7,968 nucleotides of DNA, taken from the NCBI GenBank assembly GCA_003529325.1, contig DPVW01000317.1, positions 1-7,968 of the forward strand, given 5' to 3'. The first letter of the stretch is position 1; each line of letters starts with the position of its first letter. Shown here piece after piece: positions 1 to 6,601 of the stretch. The notes under the pieces were generated by a model. That model was not told the origin of the DNA. It searched no databases and saw nothing but the letters and a program-made list of their open reading frames with translations. Origin of the DNA: Candidatus Latescibacterota bacterium. GTDB taxonomy: Bacteria; Latescibacterota; UBA2968; UBA8231. The position numbers were made by a program, and so were the translations under genes.

Positions 1-90
1 GCAAATGGTGCGGCGGAACAAGAGCAAGAATCGGACGACGACGAAGAAGACTCGATAAGCCAGGACGAGATCGACGCTCTCTTCGGCTGA
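1..90 (+). CDS. C-terminal tail of an unidentified protein ending in a CheY-binding-like motif (5' partial)
   Basis: The frame is open from the left edge to a TGA at 88-90 and gives the last 29 residues of a protein. The tail is strongly acidic (a Glu/Gln/Asp-rich run) and ends in SQDEIDALFG. This motif resembles the N-terminal CheY-P-binding peptide of FliM (SQDEIDALL) and the C-terminal CheY-P-binding helix of CheZ (SQDQVDDLL in E. coli). The position at the extreme C-terminus behind a flexible acidic linker fits the CheZ arrangement best, but other chemotaxis proteins carry such tails. The main domain lies outside the window, so the identity is not known. It is separated from thrC by 227 bases and is probably not in the same operon. 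The coding frame is well supported; the chemotaxis role is inference. Confidence 0.6.
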   Translation, partial: ANGAAEQEQESDDDEEDSISQDEIDALFG

Positions 91-175
91 GCCTCAGTGT
101 TTGAAAGATGACGGGCGCGCTGCCTCCCTTGGCATCGTGTCCGTTTCTATGTCCTTCAGAGACCTTGGGTTACCC

Positions 176-204
176 TTGCCGCCATATACCAGCTGCGGTA
201 GATT
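176..204 (+). promoter_or_regulatory. weak candidate sigma-70-type promoter upstream of thrC
   Basis: TTGCCG at 176-181 and TAGATT at 199-204 are 17 bases apart, and each matches four of six consensus positions of the -35 and -10 boxes. This is the best-spaced pair I found in the 91-317 leader, where a promoter for the downstream gene run would be expected. A match this poor occurs by chance in 200 bases, so this is only a candidate. I saw no clear terminator for the upstream gene and no recognisable riboswitch or attenuator in the leader. Confidence 0.2.
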
Positions 205-317
205 TCTTCATGTCCCGCAGCAGTTTGGGCGTGTCTCATCCGGAACGATTTTGGCCCGCTGACAACGCGTCCCTCGTCGATCCCGGCGCCGACTCGCACA
301 ACACAGATAGATGAGTT

Positions 318-1676
318 ATGAGTTACCAAGCATGGTTCGAGTGTATCCGTTGCCCTGACGAGCGCTACCCGCTTGATCAGGTCATCTACGAGTGTGAGTG
401 CGGCGGACTGATGGAAGTGCGCCATGACATGGATGCACTTCAACATCGTTCCGGTCCCGAGTGGCGTGACCTGTTCGAGCGACGGTATATGCGCACCATG
501 TGGCCCTATGGTAGCGGCGTGTGGGGCAAAAAAGAGCTGGTCTGTCCCGCCGTGGCTGATGATAACGTCGTGTCCATGTATGAGGGCGGTAGCAATCTCT
601 TCTGGGCCGAACGTCTAGGGCGGGAACTCGGCGTCAAGGAGCTTTGGATCAAGCAGTGTGGCAATAGCCATACGGGCTCGTTCAAGGACCTCGGCATGAC
701 GGTCCTCGTGTCGATGGTCAACCAGATGCGCTGCGATGGACAGGACATCCCCGCCATTGTCTGCGCCTCCACGGGCGACACGTCTGCAGCACTTGCAGCT
801 TATGGCGCGGCAGCTGAGATCCCCGTCATCGTGCTGTTGCCAAAGGACAAGATATCCGTATCACAGCTGATTCAGCCCATCGCGAATGGTGCGACGACGC
901 TGTCGATTCGTACCGATTTTGATGGTTGCATGCGGCTCGTCCGCGAGTTGGTGCAACGAGAGAACGTCTATCTCGCCAATTCGATGAATTCGTTGCGCAT
1001 CGAGGGCCAGAAGACCGTCGCCATCGAGATGGTACAACAGTTTGATTGGAACGTCCCCGACTGGGTCATCATTCCAGGGGGCAACCTTGGAAATGTTACC
1101 GCCCTGGGGAAGGGCTTCCTTGAGATGCAACAGTTGGGTATCATCGACCGTATACCCGGGATCGCGGTGGCGCAGGCAGCCAATGCCAACCCTCTGTTCA
1201 AAAGTTATCTGAACAACTTCGAATCCTTCGAGGCCGTCGCCGCCAAGGAGACACTCGCCTCAGCGATCCGCATCGGCGACCCAGTCAGCTGGGAGCGTGC
1301 CATCCGTGTCATGCGCCAGTTCGACGGCGTCGTCGAAGAGGCCACCGAAAATGAACTGGCCGACGCTTCGGCCCGTGCCGATCGCACGGGTTTGTTCACC
1401 TGCCCGCACACGGGAGTCGCTCTTGTGGCCCTCGAGAAACTGCTCGCACGTCGTGTCATTGCCCCGGACAGTCGTGTCGTGGTCGTGTCCACCGCCCACG
1501 GGTTGAAATTTCCGGACGTCAAGGTGAAGTACCATCAGGACGAACTGAGAGAACAGGATGTCACCCCCACCCGTGCCAATCACCCGATCGAAGTCGACGC
1601 AGACTTCGACCAGGTACGACGAGCTATTCTGGAATCCCTGGAGTCAACCCTGACCACTTCTGCGAGTCTCAACTGA
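318..1676 (+). CDS. thrC: threonine synthase
   Basis: This PLP enzyme converts O-phosphohomoserine to threonine and phosphate in the cytoplasm, the last step of threonine synthesis. The 452-residue product begins with a zinc-ribbon-like cluster (C9, C12, C26, C28), seen in many bacterial and archaeal members. The PLP lysine is K123 in the segment GSFKDLGM. The ASTGDTSAA loop (residues 150-158) and the PGGNLGN loop (253-259) are typical phosphate- and cofactor-binding segments of fold-type II enzymes of this family. The length suits the zinc-ribbon type. The ATG at 318 leaves the zinc ribbon close to the N-terminus as expected, although the ribosome binding site is weak (GATGAG, very close). 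The next gene starts 8 bases after the stop and acts at the same metabolic branch point, so co-transcription is likely. Identity is secure; the start is fairly secure. Confidence 0.96.
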   Translation: MSYQAWFECIRCPDERYPLDQVIYECECGGLMEVRHDMDALQHRSGPEWRDLFERRYMRTMWPYGSGVWGKKELVCPAVADDNVVSMYEGGSNLFWAERLGRELGVKELWIKQCGNSHTGSFKDLGMTVLVSMVNQMRCDGQDIPAIVCASTGDTSAALAAYGAAAEIPVIVLLPKDKISVSQLIQPIANGATTLSIRTDFDGCMRLVRELVQRENVYLANSMNSLRIEGQKTVAIEMVQQFDWNVPDWVIIPGGNLGNVTALGKGFLEMQQLGIIDRIPGIAVAQAANANPLFKSYLNNFESFEAVAAKETLASAIRIGDPVSWERAIRVMRQFDGVVEEATENELADASARADRTGLFTCPHTGVALVALEKLLARRVIAPDSRVVVVSTAHGLKFPDVKVKYHQDELREQDVTPTRANHPIEVDADFDQVRRAILESLESTLTTSASLN

Positions 1677-1684
1677 GTCCCACG

Positions 1685-2905
1685 ATGAGCACCGATTCAG
1701 GCGCCGACCACGACCCAGTGCGTAACATCGATCGCCACGGTGTCGGTGATTCTACGTGGTCTGTGCACGGTGGCGAGAAGCGTCAGCGCTTCGCGAAATC
1801 GGTGACCGAACCAATTGCACAGACGGCGACGTACGCCTTCGACAGCCTCGACGAGTTCGATGAGTACAAACAGGGTCGTCGCAGCCACTTCGAATACGGG
1901 CGGTATGGAAACCCGACCATCCAGGCAGCCGAACAAAAGCTGGCAGCCCTCGACTCTGCGCAGTCAGCACTGCTGTTCTCCTCCGGCATGAGTGCCATCA
2001 CAACCGTGTTGTTGGCCATTCTTCGGGGGGGACAGCACATGGTGATCATGGAAGACTGCTATCGGCGCACCGTGCAGCTCTGCCAGTTGCTCGGCAAGTT
2101 CAGCATCGACTGTACCCGTGTGCGGCCAGGGGACTTTGCGGCCCTCGAGGCAGCGGTACGACCCGAGACGCGAATCCTGTTCGCAGAGTCACCGACCAAT
2201 CCACACCTGCATATTGCCGACCTTGAAACCCTCGTGCCCTTTGCCAAGCAACACCGGCTGCGCCTGCTCATCGACAGCACCTTCGCCACACCCATCAACC
2301 AGCGTCCCATCGAGTTCGGTGTCGATCTCGTCTTCCACAGTGCCACAAAGTATCTGGGCGGCCACAACGATCTCATGGCCGGCGTCGTCTGTGGCAAAGC
2401 ACCGATGATACAGGCGATCAAGGAATTCCGCGACGTCATCGGCACCAACTCTGATCCCAATTCGGCCTATCTTCTCATTCGTGGCATCAAGACACTGGCC
2501 CTCCGTGTCGCGCGTCAGAACGAGACCTCTCACCGTATGGCCAGATTTTTGGAGGAGCATGGCAAGGTCAGTCGCGTGTTCTACCCGGGACTGCAGAGTC
2601 ATCCCGATCACGCCATCGCCATGGCGCAGATGAGTGGCTTCGGCGGTGTCGTCAGCTTTGACATCGATGGCGACCTGGCACGGGCCCGCGCTTTCGTCCA
2701 TGCCCTGAAACTGCCTTATCTGGCACCCAGTCTTGGTGGCGTCGAAAGCCTCGTCAGCCATCCTGCTACGATCTCTTATTCAGACCTTAGTCGCGAAGAC
2801 CGCCTCGAGATCGGCATCACCGACGAATTGATCAGATATAGTGTCGGCGTCGAGGACGCCGAGGACATCATCGCTGACCTCGAGCAGGCACTGCAGGCGA
2901 TCTGA
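1685..2905 (+). CDS. metB: cystathionine gamma-synthase-like trans-sulfuration PLP enzyme, plant-type
   Basis: This is a 406-residue member of the Cys/Met metabolism PLP-enzyme family. A cystathionine gamma-synthase joins cysteine to an activated homoserine to give cystathionine on the way to methionine. Visible signatures are the YGRYGNPT segment, the PLP lysine K222 in [12 protein letters not shown], and [11 protein letters not shown] around E354, the form found in gamma-synthases. Segments such as [38 protein letters not shown] and the closing GVEDAEDI read much closer to plant CGS, as I remember it, than to E. coli MetB. Plant CGS takes O-phosphohomoserine, the substrate of the threonine synthase encoded 8 bases upstream, so this enzyme may too. 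About 55 residues precede the conserved core. The ribosome binding site is poor, which suggests coupling to thrC. A methionine gamma-lyase or a sulfhydrylase role is possible but less likely from the motifs. Confidence 0.88.
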   Translation: MSTDSGADHDPVRNIDRHGVGDSTWSVHGGEKRQRFAKSVTEPIAQTATYAFDSLDEFDEYKQGRRSHFEYGRYGNPTIQAAEQKLAALDSAQSALLFSSGMSAITTVLLAILRGGQHMVIMEDCYRRTVQLCQLLGKFSIDCTRVRPGDFAALEAAVRPETRILFAESPTNPHLHIADLETLVPFAKQHRLRLLIDSTFATPINQRPIEFGVDLVFHSATKYLGGHNDLMAGVVCGKAPMIQAIKEFRDVIGTNSDPNSAYLLIRGIKTLALRVARQNETSHRMARFLEEHGKVSRVFYPGLQSHPDHAIAMAQMSGFGGVVSFDIDGDLARARAFVHALKLPYLAPSLGGVESLVSHPATISYSDLSREDRLEIGITDELIRYSVGVEDAEDIIADLEQALQAI

Positions 2906-2909
2906 GGGT

Positions 2910-3935
2910 ATGACGACCAAACAGACAGCGACCAACACGGTTCCCGTCGTGCACGAGTTGGGGCCGGTCCGTCCCCGGCGCCTGCGCCGTAGCGAAGTCC
3001 TGCGCTCGATGGTACGTGAACACCATGTGCGACGAGAGGATCTCATCCTACCCCTGTTCGCCTGTCCGGGAACGAATGTGCGCAACGAGATCGACGCCAT
3101 GCCCGGTGTCTGCCAGTTGTCGGTGGATCTCGTCGTTGAAGAATGTCGCGAAGCTGCCGGCCTCGGAATTCCCGCCGTCATCCTCTTCGGCATTCCACCG
3201 CACAAAGACGCCGTGGGCAGTCCCGGATACGACCCCCATGGAATCGTGCCGCAGGCCATCGGGGCGATCAAGGAGGCCGGTCTCGACAACCTACTCGTCA
3301 TCGCCGACGTCTGTCTGTGCGAGTATACCGACCACGGTCACTGCGGCGTCATCGAACAGCGTGGAGATGGCGCCGATGTCGACAACGATCGGACGGTGGC
3401 ACTGTTGGCTCAGGAGGCCCTCATCTACGCCAGAGCGGGGGCCGACATCATCGCACCCTCCGATATGATGGACGGCCGCATCGGACGCATTCGCCAGGTG
3501 CTGGATGCCGAGGGACATGCGGACCTGCCGATTATGGCCTACGCCGCCAAGTACGCCTCCGCCTTCTACGGCCCCTTCCGTGAAGCAGCAGGCTCGACAC
3601 CACAGTTCGGAGATCGCCGCAGCTACCAGATGGATCCGCCAAACGTACGCGAGGCGATCCTCGAAATCAGCCTCGACCTCGAGCAAGGTGCCGACATCGT
3701 CATGGTGAAACCGGCCTTGGCCTATCTCGATGTGCTACGCGCAGCCCGGGAGCAGTTTGAATCGCCGCTGGCGGCCTACAATGTCAGCGGCGAGTACGCC
3801 ATGATCAAAGCCGCCGCGCAACGGGGTTGGATCGACGAAGTTCGAGTGCGGGACGAGGTCCTGGTCTCCATCAAGCGTGCGGGTGCTGACATGATCCTCA
3901 CCTACTTTGCCAAGGACGTGGCGCGAACACTGTGA
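2910..3935 (+). CDS. hemB: porphobilinogen synthase (delta-aminolevulinic acid dehydratase)
   Basis: The enzyme condenses two molecules of 5-aminolevulinate to porphobilinogen, the common tetrapyrrole precursor, in the cytoplasm. With the ATG at 2910 the protein is 341 residues, close to the usual 320-340. The two Schiff-base lysines are K214 (YAAKYAS) and K267 (MVKPA). The metal site carries the three-cysteine pattern C135, C137, C145 in [14 protein letters not shown], with the same spacing as in E. coli, so it should be zinc-dependent rather than the Asp-rich magnesium type. The frame is open further upstream to 2841, but that start lies inside the preceding gene and adds unlike residues, so 2910 is preferred. 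The GAGGG at 2904-2908 sits only one base before the ATG, which suggests translation by coupling to the upstream gene. Its stop overlaps the next start in GTGA. Confidence 0.96.
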   Translation: MTTKQTATNTVPVVHELGPVRPRRLRRSEVLRSMVREHHVRREDLILPLFACPGTNVRNEIDAMPGVCQLSVDLVVEECREAAGLGIPAVILFGIPPHKDAVGSPGYDPHGIVPQAIGAIKEAGLDNLLVIADVCLCEYTDHGHCGVIEQRGDGADVDNDRTVALLAQEALIYARAGADIIAPSDMMDGRIGRIRQVLDAEGHADLPIMAYAAKYASAFYGPFREAAGSTPQFGDRRSYQMDPPNVREAILEISLDLEQGADIVMVKPALAYLDVLRAAREQFESPLAAYNVSGEYAMIKAAAQRGWIDEVRVRDEVLVSIKRAGADMILTYFAKDVARTL

Positions 3936-4876
3936 AGAACTATCTAAAAATTATGTCCGGGTCGAGCAATCCGGAACTCGCCAAAGAAATCTGCGACTAT
4001 CTCGATTGTCCACCGGGTCGTTTGCGAATCGAACGCTCCGCCAACGACAATATCAAGGTCAAGATCGAGGAAAATGTGCGCGAAGACGACGTCTTCGTCA
4101 TCCAGACTTCCTGCTCACCTGTGAATGACAACTTCATCGAGTTGCTGCTGATGATCGATGCCCTGAAGTATTCTTCGGCGCGCCGTATTACGGCGGTTCT
4201 TCCTTACTACCCATATGTTCGCTCGGACAAGAAGGACGAACCGCGCATCTCGATCAGCGCCCGTCTGGTCGCCGACCTGCTGGAGACGGCTGGTGCAAAT
4301 CGCATTCTGACAATGACCCTGCACGCGCCACAGATCGCAGCCTTCTCCCGGATTCCGGTGGATGAGCTCTGGGCGACGAATCTTATCTGCAATCACCTGA
4401 AGCAGACGAAGGATCTGAGTCGGGCGGTGGTCGTCTCACCCGATGTGGGTTCGGCCACAGAGGCCAGTTTTTACGCTCGCCGTCTCGACTTGCCGCTGGC
4501 TATCATGGACAAGCGGCGACGCGACGACGACGAGAAAGCGGAAATCCAGACCGTCATTGGTGACATCGATGGTCGGGATGCGCTGATCTTCGATGACGAG
4601 GTGCTCACCGGGGGTTCCATGATGGAGGCCATTCGCTTGTTAAAAGAGCGCGGTGCCCAACGGATCATGGCTGGTTGTACTCACGGGGTATTCTCTGGCT
4701 CAGCGATCCAACGGATCGACGAGTCGCCCGTGGAAGTCTTTGCAAAGACCAACACGATTCCGCTACCGATGGGGCAATCTTCAGCAAAGATCGAGACGAT
4801 CTCGGTGGCTCGACTCTTCGGCGATGCGATCAAGGCGATCCATCACGGAGAATCCGTAAGCCGGTTGTTGGACTAG
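3932..4876 (+). CDS. prs: ribose-phosphate pyrophosphokinase (PRPP synthase), likely catalytic copy
   Basis: PRPP synthase transfers pyrophosphate from ATP to ribose 5-phosphate, making PRPP for nucleotide, His, Trp and NAD synthesis. The 314-residue product has both phosphoribosyltransferase-type domains. Retained are the ATP-loop segment RSDKKDEP (R97, D99, K100), the metal ligands H131 and D171, and the flexible-loop DKRR with K194 and R196, equivalent to the essential Lys/Arg pair known from the Bacillus enzyme. Two sites are unusual. The adenine-stacking loop, FSDGE in bacteria and FSNQE in human, reads SANDN at residues 36-40, so the aromatic residue is gone. The PRPP loop reads DDEVLTGGS (221-229), with Leu in place of the usual second Asp. 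Some active archaeal enzymes also lack that Asp. The GTG start overlaps the hemB stop by 4 bases and gives a normal N-terminus; an ATG at 3953 is a shorter alternative. A diverged paralogue lies at 6602-7549. Confidence 0.92.
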   Translation: MKNYLKIMSGSSNPELAKEICDYLDCPPGRLRIERSANDNIKVKIEENVREDDVFVIQTSCSPVNDNFIELLLMIDALKYSSARRITAVLPYYPYVRSDKKDEPRISISARLVADLLETAGANRILTMTLHAPQIAAFSRIPVDELWATNLICNHLKQTKDLSRAVVVSPDVGSATEASFYARRLDLPLAIMDKRRRDDDEKAEIQTVIGDIDGRDALIFDDEVLTGGSMMEAIRLLKERGAQRIMAGCTHGVFSGSAIQRIDESPVEVFAKTNTIPLPMGQSSAKIETISVARLFGDAIKAIHHGESVSRLLD

Positions 4877-4902
4877 GACTCTTTGAGAAGGACGACTGAT
4901 TG

Positions 4903-5064
4903 ATGGCGGGCAAACTTGATCTGGCCAAGGAGTTGTGGGCCTTCATGCGCGTACGCAAAAAATGGTGGCTCAGTCCGATCTTCGTCACGCTGTTCCTTCT
5001 CGGCTCGCTGATCGTGATGACGCAGGGCTCAGCGGTTGCACCCTTTATCTACGCTCTCTTCTAA
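4903..5064 (+). CDS. small DUF5989-type single-pass membrane protein
   Basis: This 53-residue ORF starts at an ATG 26 bases after the prs stop, with GAAGGA at 4887-4892 as a reasonable ribosome binding site ten bases upstream. The N-terminal half is polar and basic (KELWAFMRVRKKWW), followed by a hydrophobic helix at about residues 23-40 and a hydrophobic C-terminus ending QGSAVAPFIYALF. This layout and the closing QGSAVAPFIY-LF match my memory of the DUF5989 family, about 50-residue proteins often found near SxtJ-like membrane proteins and carbamoyltransferases in polysaccharide or secondary-metabolite loci. None of those partners is visible here. The function is unknown. By the positive-inside tendency the basic N-terminus should be cytoplasmic. 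It lies directly against acyP with no gap, so it belongs to this transcription unit. Confidence 0.82.
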   Translation: MAGKLDLAKELWAFMRVRKKWWLSPIFVTLFLLGSLIVMTQGSAVAPFIYALF

Positions 5065-5367
5065 GTGGATCTTGTGGAGAGAATTCACGCACGGGTCGAA
5101 GGACGCGTGCAAGGCGTGGGATTTCGATGGTTCACCGCCGATCTGGCACTCCGTCTGGGGTTGACCGGGTTCGTGCGCAATCTAGCGGATGGGGCGGTAG
5201 AGGCCGTCGCCGAGGGGCCGAGTGCGGATCTGGAGAGGTGGATCGAGCAAATACGTCGCGGACCTCCCATGAGTCGGGTCCTCTCCTGCACGGTGAATAT
5301 GACGACAGAACCGACGGGTGAGTACGAGCGTTTCGATATCGTTCATCACAAGCCGGAGTACAAGTGA
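5065..5367 (+). CDS. acyP: acylphosphatase
   Basis: Acylphosphatases hydrolyse the carboxyl-phosphate bond of small acyl phosphates in the cytoplasm. The 100-residue product carries the family signature VQGVGFRWF with catalytic R21, and GFVRN with N39, which positions the nucleophilic water. These correspond to the Arg/Asn pair of the known enzymes, and the length is right. The GTG start at 5065 follows the upstream TAA without a gap and has no obvious ribosome binding site. A GTG at 5074 is an equally acceptable start and would remove only three residues before the conserved core. The stop overlaps the apt start in GTGA (5364-5367), implying translational coupling. The physiological substrate of this family in bacteria is uncertain. 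Its position next to apt suggests co-expression, not necessarily a shared pathway. Confidence 0.93.
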   Translation: MDLVERIHARVEGRVQGVGFRWFTADLALRLGLTGFVRNLADGAVEAVAEGPSADLERWIEQIRRGPPMSRVLSCTVNMTTEPTGEYERFDIVHHKPEYK

Positions 5368-5882
5368 CCGATCTTTTGCGCGCACTGATTCGAGACGTTC
5401 CCGATTACCCCAAGGCGGGCATTCTGTTCCGTGACATCACGCCACTACTGCGCGATACGGAGGGACTTCAGACTACTATCGACGCGCTGGCCACACCCTG
5501 GGCGGCAGCCGAGGTCGACTATGTCGCCGGCATCGAAGCCCGTGGTTTCGTCCTTGGTCCTTCTGTCGCCCTGCGGCTGGAAGCCGGTTTCCTGCCCGTA
5601 CGCAAGGCCGGAAAGCTGCCCTGCCCGGCGGCACGTGAAGAGTATGATCTGGAGTACGGTACAGCCGCAATCGAGTTACATCGCGATGCACTCGGTCCAA
5701 GGGACCGCGTTGTCATTGTCGACGACGTACTTGCCACCGGTGGTACCGCCCGCGCCGCTGTGCGTCTCGTAGAGGGGTTGGGGGCCACCGTCGTCGGTTT
5801 GGCATTTCTCATCGAACTGACGGCTCTTGGCGGACGGGATGGACTGGACGGACACCGAATCGAGAGTGTTATAAACTACTGA
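5364..5882 (+). CDS. apt: adenine phosphoribosyltransferase
   Basis: The enzyme makes AMP and pyrophosphate from adenine and PRPP, salvaging adenine freed for example by methylthioadenosine/S-adenosylhomocysteine nucleosidase. The 172-residue length is typical. The N-terminus shows the Apt pattern DVPDYPKAGILFRDITPLL. GIEARGF lies at residues 56-61, and the PRPP-binding motif VVIVDDVLATGGT at 116-128, with the acidic pair D120/D121. The GTG start overlaps the acyP stop by 4 bases and has GGAG at 5355-5358, five bases upstream. Apt is a direct consumer of the product of the prs gene upstream, so the neighbourhood makes biochemical sense. No sign of damage or unusual composition. Confidence 0.96.
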   Translation: MTDLLRALIRDVPDYPKAGILFRDITPLLRDTEGLQTTIDALATPWAAAEVDYVAGIEARGFVLGPSVALRLEAGFLPVRKAGKLPCPAAREEYDLEYGTAAIELHRDALGPRDRVVIVDDVLATGGTARAAVRLVEGLGATVVGLAFLIELTALGGRDGLDGHRIESVINY

Positions 5883-5894
5883 AGTGAAGTTCAC

Positions 5895-5900
5895 GAGGAG
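5895..5900 (+). promoter_or_regulatory. ribosome binding site deciding the start at 5909
   Basis: GAGGAG lies eight bases before the ATG at 5909, ideal spacing. An in-frame TTG at 5903 is only two bases away and is therefore unlikely to be the start. This is one of the two strongest Shine-Dalgarno sequences in the window; most other genes here are overlapped or closely coupled. Confidence 0.75.
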
Positions 5901-5908
5901 AATTGCTC

Positions 5909-6580
5909 ATGCAGGAGCGTAAACAACGGGCGACAAAAGCAGAACTGGAGGAGGACGAATTCCTCGAGTGGATCCTGCGCGCCATCGAGTATCTGAAACA
6001 GCGAGCGCAGATTTTTGTCGGGGGTGCCGTCGCCGTCGTGGCTATAATCGCCATCGCTTCCTTCATGCAGACACAGCGCCTGGAAGCTCGGGAACGGGCG
6101 GCGGCACTGTTGTTTGAGGCAACCCTCGCTGACCGATCCGGGCAGGTTGACCAGGTGATCCGGGTCGGCCAACAACTGGTCGATGACTTCTCCGGTACAC
6201 CGGCGGCGGCGCAGGGCATGATTCTGCTCGGAAATCGGTATTTCTCTCTCGGCCGTTATGCCGACGCCCAGCGGATGTATCAGCAGTATCTGGACACTGA
6301 GGGTGAGCTCGATGCCCTCCTGTTCGCCGCACACACGGGGCTGGCGGCGTGTCGAGAAGCCCAAGGCGACCTGGAAGGGGCGGCCCTCGACTACGTCCGT
6401 TTCGCCGACGACAACTCGGACAGCCCCACATCGGCATTGGCGCTGATGCAGGCGGCACGCTGTTTTGGTCAACTGGGAGACGCCCAACAACAACGAGAAA
6501 TGCTGGAGCGTGTCACGCGCCAGCATGCGCAGACCCCCGTCGCCCAGCGGGCCCGGGAACATCTCAACATGATGATGTAG
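5909..6580 (+). CDS. YfgM-like membrane-anchored tetratricopeptide-repeat protein
   Basis: The 223-residue product has a charged cytoplasmic-type N-terminus (residues 1-33, rich in Glu, Lys and Arg), one hydrophobic helix at about 34-53, and a soluble helical domain. That domain has Ala-rich helix pairs of TPR type, for example GNRYFSLGRYADAQRMYQQYL and the following GLAACREAQGDLEGAALDYVRFA. This layout (short N-terminal tail, one membrane segment, TPR-like domain outside) is that of YfgM and related proteins, which in E. coli associate with the SecYEG translocon and periplasmic chaperones. Sequence resemblance beyond the architecture is modest, so it may simply be a generic TPR anchor. It lies 26 bases after apt and 21 bases before the second prs homologue, so it is part of the same run. 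Confidence 0.78.
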   Translation: MQERKQRATKAELEEDEFLEWILRAIEYLKQRAQIFVGGAVAVVAIIAIASFMQTQRLEARERAAALLFEATLADRSGQVDQVIRVGQQLVDDFSGTPAAAQGMILLGNRYFSLGRYADAQRMYQQYLDTEGELDALLFAAHTGLAACREAQGDLEGAALDYVRFADDNSDSPTSALALMQAARCFGQLGDAQQQREMLERVTRQHAQTPVAQRAREHLNMMM

Positions 6581-6586
6581 GGTGGG

Positions 6587-6593
6587 GAAGGAG
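6587..6593 (+). promoter_or_regulatory. ribosome binding site favouring the GTG start at 6602
   Basis: GAAGGAG ends eight bases before GTG 6602. The alternative ATG at 6611 would have only GGGAG two bases away. The spacing therefore supports the GTG start and a 315-residue product. Confidence 0.65.
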
Positions 6594-6601
6594 CACTTCT
6601 G

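Noticed and set aside
78..101. CTGAG-C-CTCAG palindrome at the end of the first partial gene as a terminator
   Set aside because: The spacer is one base, so no stable hairpin loop can form with the full stem, and no T-tract follows.
108..314. 68-residue open frame in the leader before thrC
   Set aside because: Its composition is unlike a folded protein (many Pro, Ser and Cys), the ribosome binding site is poor, it resembles nothing I know, and it ends just before thrC. A leader peptide is possible, but there is no run of Thr, Ile or Met codons to suggest attenuation.
2189..2761. 190-residue antisense open frame opposite the metB-like gene
   Set aside because: It lies entirely within a well-recognised gene; long antisense frames are common in GC-rich coding DNA. 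No family resemblance.
2841..2909. Upstream extension of hemB by 23 residues
   Set aside because: The extension lies within the end of the metB-like gene and is Ser/Arg-rich, unlike HemB N-termini. ATG 2910 gives the normal family length.
4935..5321. 128-residue open frame overlapping the DUF5989-type gene and acyP
   Set aside because: It is in a different frame from both recognised genes, very rich in Arg, Ser and Gly, and without recognisable motifs. Treated as a shadow.
5891..6562. 223-residue antisense open frame opposite the TPR protein gene
   Set aside because: It mirrors the + strand gene almost exactly. The + strand frame has a strong ribosome binding site, a membrane helix and TPR-like repeats, while the antisense product looks random.
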